A DNA stretch of 64,000 nt. Source: Planctomycetota bacterium (lineage in GTDB: Bacteria; Planctomycetota; UBA1135; GCA-002686595). Under the pieces are notes generated by a model, which saw only the letters and a program-made list of their open reading frames with translations, ran no database searches and was not told where the DNA came from. The stretch spans positions 121,020-185,019 of the forward strand of contig JADJQU010000031.1 in the NCBI GenBank assembly GCA_016712565.1, read 5' to 3'. Both the position numbers and the translations under genes were made by a program. Positions within the stretch are counted from its first letter, which is position 1, and the number at the start of each line of letters is the position of its first letter. Shown here piece after piece: positions 55,181 to 64,000 of this stretch.

Positions 55181-55585
55181 ATGAGCACCCAGGCAGGATC
55201 CGCCGCCGTCACCGAGGGAATTCGCGTCGAGGCCGAGGCCTTCTATGTCGAGGACCAGTCGGACCCCGAGGCACGCCAGTACCGCTTCGCCTACACGATC
55301 ACGATCACCAACGAGGGCAGCGAGCCCGCGCAGCTGCGCTCGCGGCACTGGATCATCGTCGACGCCGACAACAACCGCGAGGACGTGCGCGGGCCGGGGG
55401 TCGTGGGCAAGCAACCGCTGCTCAAGCCCGGTGAGCGCTTCGAGTACACGTCGGGCTGCGTGCTGCCGACGAGCTGGGGCACCATGGAAGGGACCTACTC
55501 CATGACGCGCCCCGACAACCGGGCTTTCGAGGCGCGCATCGGCCGCTTCTTCCTGGTCTCCAAGGAATTGGCCGCGAAGAAGTAG
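55181..55585 (+). CDS. apaG: ApaG domain protein
   Basis: A 134-residue protein with the fibronectin-III-like ApaG fold. The core contains YRFAYTITITNEGSEPAQLRSRHWIIVDADN, GVVGKQPLLKPGERFEYTSGC and TSWGTMEGTYSM. ApaG proteins have been linked to cobalt/magnesium resistance and nucleotide binding; the function remains unclear. Its stop is followed by about 80 bases and the convergent amidohydrolase gene. Confidence 0.92.
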   Translation: MSTQAGSAAVTEGIRVEAEAFYVEDQSDPEARQYRFAYTITITNEGSEPAQLRSRHWIIVDADNNREDVRGPGVVGKQPLLKPGERFEYTSGCVLPTSWGTMEGTYSMTRPDNRAFEARIGRFFLVSKELAAKK

Positions 55586-55663
55586 CTCCGCCCGGCCGCC
55601 GCCCCGCGACGCCTCTGGCCCTGGGCCGCCGGGGGCCCCTGGGCCCGACTCGCCGCGCCCGCG

Positions 55664-59041
<3,378 letters not shown>

Positions 59042-59047
59042 CCGCGC

Positions 59048-59053
59048 AGACTA
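59048..59053 (-). promoter_or_regulatory. -10 box TAGTCT, leaderless promoter of the amidohydrolase
   Basis: TAGTCT on the minus strand ends six bases before the ATG at 59041. Confidence 0.5.
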
Positions 59054-59151
59054 GCGTCTCCCTCGGGGCCGGGGCTCTCCCGCCGGGTGAGATCCCTGTC
59101 AGGCGCCGGCGACGGTGCTGGGGAGGCCTGCACGCGGGGGGCCTGGGCGGC

Positions 59152-59157
59152 TATCTT
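59152..59157 (+). promoter_or_regulatory. -10 box TATCTT, leaderless promoter of the ArsC-like selenoprotein candidate
   Basis: TATCTT ends six bases before the ATG at 59164. Its presence shows that the TGA-interrupted frame has a real start and is not a chance open frame. Confidence 0.5.
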
Positions 59158-59163
59158 GGGGGG

Positions 59164-59490
59164 ATGCAGATCGACTGGTACTACCACCGCGGCGGCTGAC
59201 TGAGCTGCACCCGGTCCGGGGCCCTGATCGCCTCGACCAAGACGGCCGTCCGTGAGACGGTCGACGCCAAGAAGCAGCGCTTCGGCGCCAAGGACCTGCC
59301 CGGCCTGTTCAAGGGCGCCCGGCGAATCGTGGTCTGCAAGGGAACCAAGGTGACCGAGCTTACGCCCGCGACCCTGGACCCGGCCGTGGTGCTGGGCCCG
59401 AGCGGCAACCTGCGCGCCCCGACCGCGCGCGTGGGGAAGGACTGGTACGTGGGGTTTGGCGCAGAGACTTGGAAGGAGCTGCTGGGGTAG
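59164..59490 (+). CDS. ArsC-like thioredoxin-fold selenoprotein candidate (in-frame TGA at 59197)
   Basis: The frame starts MQIDWYYHRGG, reaches TGA at 59197-59199, and continues LSCTRSGALIAS to TAG at 59488, 108 residues in all with the TGA read as one. Across the TGA the sequence is a coherent ArsC/Spx-family protein. The IDWYYHR start is followed by a redox motif in the place of CxxC, then RETVDAKKQRFG. The LGPSGNLRAPTARVGKDWYVGF end includes the cis-Pro-like APT. With Sec at the TGA the active site is U-L-S-C. Cys is expected there in ordinary homologues. Alternatives are a Cys-to-stop mutation or a base error. No selenium genes are in the window. Confidence 0.7.
59206..59224 (+). promoter_or_regulatory. 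Possible bacterial SECIS hairpin after the TGA
   Basis: Starting about eleven bases after the TGA, CCC (59210-59212) can pair with GGG (59218-59220), leaving the loop GGTCC with guanines near its tip, as in bacterial SECIS elements. The stem is short and only weakly extensible, so this is tentative. Confidence 0.25.
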
Positions 59491-59495
59491 GGGGT

Positions 59496-59518
59496 GAGAA
59501 CCTGTGGGCCGGGTTCTC
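59496..59518. terminator. Hairpin after the ArsC-like gene
   Basis: GAGAACC pairs with GGTTCTC across a nine-base loop, six bases after the stop. There is no T tract. Confidence 0.35.
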
Positions 59519-59778
59519 GGTCAGGCCGCTGGCTTCGGTCCAGTCTCGGTTGCGGGTTCGGCCGTCCTGCGAGGTGGCTTGGGCTTGCTGCTGGGACGAC
59601 GCCGTCGGCCGCGTGAGCCTGAACCGCTGCGCGCGCAGAAGGTTCCATTGGGGGGGCGCCCGCCGATCCGCTCCACCGCGCGGACGCCCTGCCACAGACC
59701 CGTCGACAGGTCCGCCTGAGATTTCCCTCCCTTCCGCCCGGGTCGCGCTGCATCCCCGGGCCGGGTAGGATCCTAGGC

Positions 59779-59919
59779 ATGTCGGATGTCACGGACACTA
59801 CCCACGATAGGACGACGCGCGCGCTGCGTTCAGGGGTTCATGTAGGGCTGTTCAACACGCGTTGGCCTGACCAAGTCCCGGCATGTGGCGTCGTTCATCA
59901 GCCAGCAAAGAGTTGCTGA
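59779..59919 (+). CDS. Small or truncated reading frame at the island boundary
   Basis: A 46-codon frame (MSDVTDTTHDRTTRALRSGV...) has a TAGGAT -10 box (59766-59771) ending seven bases before its ATG, the host-type leaderless arrangement. Base composition changes downstream. It may be the 5' remnant of a host gene cut by the island. The rest of 59491-60145 holds no convincing gene. A 71-codon minus-strand frame (59852-60067) has protein-like composition but no recognisable family. Confidence 0.3.
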   Translation: MSDVTDTTHDRTTRALRSGVHVGLFNTRWPDQVPACGVVHQPAKSC

Positions 59920-60131
59920 TCTGCATGGCGATCTTGCTGCTGGAAGTCGCGGTCGTGAAGCGAGCCAGGTTCGCGGGGCCGTCGTCTTCGGCCCGTTCTG
60001 GTGATGTCTCGTCGGTGTGCGTGATTCCGGTAGCGTGGACCCGAGCAGCCATCGGCATCCCTCGCATGATCCGGTACCAACTGGCACAAACGAGTTGCGG
60101 TTCGCACCCCAGTTTGCTCAGACACCCCCGC

Positions 60132-60137
60132 TACCAT
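60132..60137 (+). promoter_or_regulatory. Putative -10 box TACCAT of the methyltransferase
   Basis: TACCAT ends eight bases before the ATG at 60146, similar in placement to the host leaderless promoters. Confidence 0.35.
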
Positions 60138-60145
60138 CGCTCCAG

Positions 60146-61089
60146 ATGACCAAAGTCCGAGCGATCGATCTGTTCTGCGGTGCAGGCGGAAGCAGTTGGG
60201 GGGCCCGCAATGCCGGAGCCACCATCGTCGCGGGGTTCGATCGCTGGTCCCTGGCGGTCGACACCTACAGGCACAACTTCCCAGATGCCAAGGCGATCCT
60301 TGCGGACGTTGAAACCATCGAACCAAGCTCCATCGTGGGCTCCCTCGGTCGTGTAGACCTGATGCTCGCGTCGCCCGAATGCACGAACCACGGGCCAGCC
60401 AAGGGGGCGAGGGAGCGCTGCGAGAAGAGCCGCGGCACCGCGCTGCAGGTTGTCAGATTCGCCGAAGCGCTCGAACCGCGGTGGATCGTCATCGAGAACG
60501 TCACGGCCATGCGGCGATGGGAGCGCTACCCCGAACTCATCGCGGCCCTGACGAAGCTTGGCTACCACCACTCGAACACGCACTCAACTCCACCGACTTC
60601 GGGGTTCCGCAGCGCCGCCGCAGGCTGTTCATCCTCTGTGACCGCGAAGGAGCGCCACGCTTCGCCGCTCCGAAGGAGTGCAGGAGCGGACCGCCCAGGA
60701 GGTGGTCAGCATGGACGCCCCTCACCGATGGGTCCCCTCCACACCGAGCGACGAGCACCGAGGACCCTGGAAAGGGCGCGGACCGCGATGGCCGAAGTGG
60801 GCTCGATCCCTTCTTGGTCGTCTACTACGGCAGCGATCATGCTGGCGGATGGCAAAGGCTCGACAGCCCGCTGCGCACCATCACCACCCTGGACCGATTC
60901 GCCATCGTCAGGTCGGCACCCGAGGGTCCTGAGATGCGCATGCTCCAGGTCTCCGAACTGAAGAAGGCCATGGGCATGCCCAAGAGCTTCCTGACTCCTT
61001 GCGGAACCCGGCGCGAGCAGATCATGATGATCGGCAATGGCGTGTGCCCGCCGGTGATGGAGCACTTGGTCCGGAACCTGACCAAGTGA
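60146..61089 (+). CDS. C5 cytosine-specific DNA methyltransferase, interrupted by one frame break near 60575
   Basis: Two frames together give one 314-residue enzyme if one base is added between about 60555 and 60600 (944 plus one is divisible by three). Motif I is AIDLFCGAGGSSWG, which binds AdoMet. Motif IV reads ASPECTNHG, a variant of PPCQ that keeps the catalytic Cys. Motif VI is ENV. The second frame carries FGVPQRRRRLFIL (motif VIII) and the C-terminal GNGVCPP (motif X). The target-recognition region is short. With vsr directly downstream, it is the modification part of a restriction-modification-like island. G+C is lower than in the flanking chromosome. Confidence 0.88.
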
Positions 61090-61093
61090 ACGG

Positions 61094-61534
61094 ATGAGAC
61101 GAATTCCCACAGACTCGGATGTGTTCAGCCCTTCCAAGCGAAGCTGGGTGATGTCTCGTATCCGCAGCGAGTCCGACTTGGAGCGTGAATTCCGCAGCCA
61201 TTGCTGGCGGGCTGGACTCCGAGGATGGCGCGTGCACCGGAAGGTCCTGGGCGTCAGAGGCGATCTGGTCTTCGGGAGGGCACGCGTTGTCGTGTTCCTG
61301 GACGGGTGCTTCTGGCACGGGTGCCCCCGCTGCTACCAGCGCCCTCGGGCCAACGCAGCGTTCTGGAGGAGGAAGCTGGTCGTCAACCAGACTCGCGACC
61401 GCCGGCAATCCGCTCGACTGCGGGCCGCGGGCTGGGAAGTGATCCGGATCTGGGAGTGCGACCTGTTGCGCCGCTCAGCCGGCGGCATTCGCACCGTGAC
61501 CATTGCGGTGAGGTCCAAGCGTCGAGCCGGATAA
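61094..61534 (+). CDS. vsr: Very short patch repair (Vsr) endonuclease
   Basis: A 146-residue nuclease of the Vsr branch of PD-(D/E)XK enzymes. The N-terminal DVFSPSKRSWVMSRIRS helix and GVRGDLVFGRARVVVFLDGCFWHGCPRCY contain the conserved Asp, the FWHG motif and zinc-binding Cys/His residues. The RAAGWEVIRIWECDL strand is also family-typical. Vsr nicks at T:G mismatches created by deamination at Dcm sites, but Vsr-like proteins in islands with GHKL ATPases are thought to act in restriction. It starts four bases after the methyltransferase stop, so it is cotranslated. Confidence 0.92.
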   Translation: MRRIPTDSDVFSPSKRSWVMSRIRSESDLEREFRSHCWRAGLRGWRVHRKVLGVRGDLVFGRARVVVFLDGCFWHGCPRCYQRPRANAAFWRRKLVVNQTRDRRQSARLRAAGWEVIRIWECDLLRRSAGGIRTVTIAVRSKRRAG

Positions 61535-61555
61535 CCGTCGAACCACCCAGGGAAG

Positions 61556-61561
61556 AAGGGG
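61556..61561 (+). promoter_or_regulatory. Shine-Dalgarno of the GHKL ATPase gene
   Basis: AAGGGG lies seven bases before ATG 61569 but only one base before ATG 61563, favouring the second ATG. Confidence 0.5.
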
Positions 61562-61568
61562 AATGGCA

Positions 61569-63187
61569 ATGTGGAAGTTCAGGCAGATGAGCCGGTCGGA
61601 ACAGAACCGCGACCCGACCGAGGCGGAGTTCTTTCGAAGAGAAGACGCAATCGCCTCTTTGGTTCGGGAGTCGATTCAGAACTCTCTCGACGCGACAGAC
61701 CACTCAGGCCCTGTGCGAGTCCGATACTTCATCTCGGGTCGCGGGGGGCCATTGCTATCAACCGCGCCGGCAAGTGGATCGCAGATTTGGCGCCCCACCT
61801 TCGCACCGTGTACCCGGAGCGTGAGGCACTCTTAAGCCAACCGATGCCCTTCCTCACCGTCGAGGACTTTGGAACCCACGGCCTTCGAGGAAGTCATTTG
61901 TTCGCCCACAAAGGCGAGATGGGGCCGGAAGATCAGAATGCCGAGCAGAGCTTCTTTTACTTCTGGCGCAACGTAGGGATCACGGGGAAAGTGTCCGCAG
62001 AGCGCGGGAGCTGGGGTCTTGGCAAGGCGGTTTACGCGTCGTCGTCCGACATCTGCGCCGTGTTCGGCCTCACGCACCGTGCCGCCAAGCCATCCGCCTT
62101 GCTCATGGGGCAGTGCGTGCTGAAGGTGCACCAGCGTGAGCAAGGAAAAGAGTCCATCCGCCACGACGCCTACGGGTTTTTTGGCCGATTTGACCAACAC
62201 GCCAAGGACCCCGACTTCGCCGTGCCTCTGGAGGGCGATGACGTGCGGAAGCAGTTCAGCACCGACTTCGTACTTGAGAGGGTGCTACAGAACGGGCTTT
62301 CGATCGTGATCCCGCATCCAGCAGAGGACCTATGCCCGCCAGATGAAGCCCCGCTCGTCACCGTCCAGAAATACATGCGACAAGTCGTCGAGCAGTACTT
62401 CTATCCCATTCTCAAGGATGACTTGGCCGTCGATGTTGCCACGCCCTCGCTCTCCTGTCGCGTTGACAAGGCAAACCTGCTGGACGTCGTCGCGGAGCTA
62501 TGGCCGGGGGCTGACACGGCGCCTCACGTCAACTACCTTGGCTTGGCAAAGCGCGCCCTGGAACAACCACCCCTCATCGTCTTGACGCGCGATGACGATC
62601 TCTCTGCCGACTGGGGCAGAGTGCACATGTCGCCGGAGGACTTGGCAGCCGCCCGAGCCAGCTTCACCAGGCAAGAACCCGTCGGTTTCAAAGTCCCGGT
62701 TCTGGTCCGGCAGAGGGGTGAAGCTCGGAGCCTGTCGCACTTCCTGGTGTTCCTTCGGGAGGACCCAAGCACCAAGTCCGGCACCGTTCGCTTCGTGCGC
62801 GACGGCCTCACCCTGTCGGAGATTGAGGGACGCACGGGATCGAACGTCATCGGGCTCGTCCTCGTTGAAGACCCGCCCATCCTAAAGCTGGTTCGAGATG
62901 CCGAGAATCCCGCGCACACCAAGTGGCTGGTCCGCTCAGAGAGGTTGAAGAAGAACTACACCGGAGGTTCCGAGAGGATTCGCTTCGTGGAAGCCGCACC
63001 TCGCGCGTTGCTCAAGATGATCCTCGGCGCTGGCGAAGATCGAGACAGGAATCTGCTGGCCGAGTTCTTCCCTGATGTGGATCCGCTGGCCGACCATCCA
63101 GGAACCGGCCCAGCTCCCAAAACGAAGAAGCCAGCCGCCCCAACGGACAGGCCCCGGTTCCGAAGATTCCCAAGGTTCCACAGATGA
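61569..63187 (+). CDS. GHKL-type (MutL/MORC-like) ATPase, interrupted by a G6 frame break
   Basis: Two frames join if a run of six G at 61743-61748 is seven, giving 539 residues. The Bergerat-fold motifs are present. The N box is LVRESIQNSLDA with the catalytic Glu and Mg-binding Asn. The G1 box is VEDFGTHGLRG, and the G2 box is SWGLGKAVYAS. The remaining about 300 residues resemble no domain I can name and end in a Pro/Lys-rich tail. MutL-like GHKL ATPases next to Vsr and DNA methyltransferases were described as predicted restriction-modification systems (Iyer, Abhiman and Aravind, 2008). It overlaps the next gene as ATGA. Confidence 0.8.
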
Positions 63188-64000
63188 TCCGCCTCACCAA
63201 GACGGCCGGCGGCTTCCTTGCCGTTCGCGTGCCTGACACCGCGCTGACGAAGAAGCGACTGAAGGTCCGCGTTGCCTTCGCATGCATTTCCGGCAACCCG
63301 TTTCGCCTTTACGAACCCTTCGACTTCGTTTTGAACCAAGCACCAATTCAGGTAACAGTTGCCGGAGGATCGATCGAGAGCCTGAACGAGAACGAGGTGG
63401 TCGCTATTATCGCGGACGACTCGTTTCGGTTGGCTGTCACTGGATTCGCGGCTACACGCGACCTCGAAGTCAAGCACTCTCGTGGCTTGATGAGGAGGAG
63501 AGACGTGAGGCGATTTAACTATACTGGGCGTCGCAAGATCAGTCGTGACGATGTCCGGGTTTCACTGCACAGCCCGCAGCTGGGTGACTTCTTCTTCTCT
63601 GTGGCGCTCGATCTGGCTGGCCTGCTGAGCGACAAGACTGTTCCGCCTCAGTCTCCCGTAGTCATCGAGGCATACGGAGGCACGAAGTTCGAGCGCTTCG
63701 CTTTCGGTACTCTTGCCGCGATAGACAGCGCGGGACGACGCAAGCTGGAAATGTTTACCCCCGACGAGAGAGTCATGTTCCGGCTGAAGGTGGTCGACAG
63801 CCGTGGCGACTCCGGGATGATCCTTGCGATGGCCGACAAGATTCAGCCAGCAAGTACCGAACCTCTGAACCACAGCTCGCTCCTGCACGTCTGCGTCAGA
63901 CCCCTAGACGGCGTGGTCTTCAAGGTTGAAATCGATGATGACGACTTTCCGACGCTCGTCCTCAACTCATGCCTGGATGGAGCGTGTGCTGAAGGCATCA
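63184..64000 (+). CDS. Unknown protein of the methyltransferase-Vsr-GHKL island (partial)
   Basis: A frame of 272 codons begins MIRLTKTAGGFLAVRVPDTA and remains open to the right edge. It starts by ATGA overlap with the GHKL ATPase, so the two products are likely made together and may interact. The visible part is mixed alpha/beta with several beta-strand-like stretches (VRVAFACISGNPFRLYEPFDFV, FRLAVTGFAATRD). I see no nuclease, helicase or methyltransferase motif. Its position is that of an uncharacterised component of MutL/Z1-type defence loci. G+C is clearly lower than in the rest of the window. Confidence 0.7.
   Translation, partial: MIRLTKTAGGFLAVRVPDTALTKKRLKVRVAFACISGNPFRLYEPFDFVLNQAPIQVTVAGGSIESLNENEVVAIIADDSFRLAVTGFAATRDLEVKHSRGLMRRRDVRRFNYTGRRKISRDDVRVSLHSPQLGDFFFSVALDLAGLLSDKTVPPQSPVVIEAYGGTKFERFAFGTLAAIDSAGRRKLEMFTPDERVMFRLKVVDSRGDSGMILAMADKIQPASTEPLNHSSLLHVCVRPLDGVVFKVEIDDDDFPTLVLNSCLDGACAEGI

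Noticed and set aside
59852..60067. Minus-strand 71-codon frame in the island boundary
   Set aside because: The composition is protein-like, but there is no family match, promoter or ribosome site that I can support.

Overview
The window is about 59.8 kb of very G+C-rich, densely packed bacterial chromosome, followed from roughly 59.8 kb to the right edge by a visibly less G+C-rich defence-type island. The gene set points to Planctomycetota, probably an uncultured or little-studied lineage. Indicators are an adjacent DUF1501/DUF1800 pair, a very large PVC-type dehydrogenase/cytochrome c/DUF1080 fusion, secreted proteins with thrombospondin-3-like repeats, a sulfatase with a TPR tail, and menaquinone synthesis by the futalosine route. 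This placement is inferred from gene content; no rRNA gene is present.

Layout. 1-1.7 kb: futalosine-pathway genes mqnB-mqnD (minus). 1.8-5.1 kb: M28 peptidase and MFS transporter (plus). 5.2-18.7 kb: a long minus-strand block with a TPR sulfatase, an ABC exporter with an AttH-like secreted partner, a lipoprotein, and a giant AsmA/DUF748-like protein. 18.7-22.5 kb: recQ, two palindromic mobile elements, galK and a small anchored protein. 22.8-28 kb: a 1386-residue secreted repeat protein and an EamA transporter. 28-31 kb: DUF1800-DUF1501. 31-36.8 kb: dus, pilT and a LolCDE-like ABC pair. 36.9-42.3 kb: GDSL esterase, M18 aminopeptidase, SlyD-like isomerase, an EF-P-like factor, a secreted protein and carbonic anhydrase. 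42.3-55.6 kb: TPR/DUF1579 protein, two DinB proteins, the PVC fusion, fbp, a Tat-exported epimerase, a CLC channel, an SGNH protein, an SDR and apaG. 55.7-59.5 kb: an amidohydrolase/beta-propeller protein and a hidden ArsC-like selenoprotein candidate with an in-frame TGA. 60.1-64 kb: C5 DNA methyltransferase, Vsr nuclease, a GHKL (MutL/MORC-like) ATPase and an unknown protein that leaves the window.

Genes within operons are very often joined by NTGA stop/start overlaps. Many first-in-operon genes have a TAnnnT -10 box ending only 6-9 bases before the start codon, so leaderless transcription looks like the normal mode here. A minority of genes have a 5' leader with a Shine-Dalgarno sequence.

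The most notable signals are: (1) the UGA-containing ArsC-like gene at 59164; (2) the methyltransferase-Vsr-GHKL ATPase-unknown island; (3) the leaderless promoter architecture; (4) two 182-bp palindromic elements whose terminal arms carry compensatory substitutions, plus two further CTAG-bounded palindromic elements. Eight single-base frame breaks interrupt otherwise intact genes. They lie largely in homopolymers or GC-rich runs and probably reflect sequence errors, so the affected genes should not be read as pseudogenes without checking.
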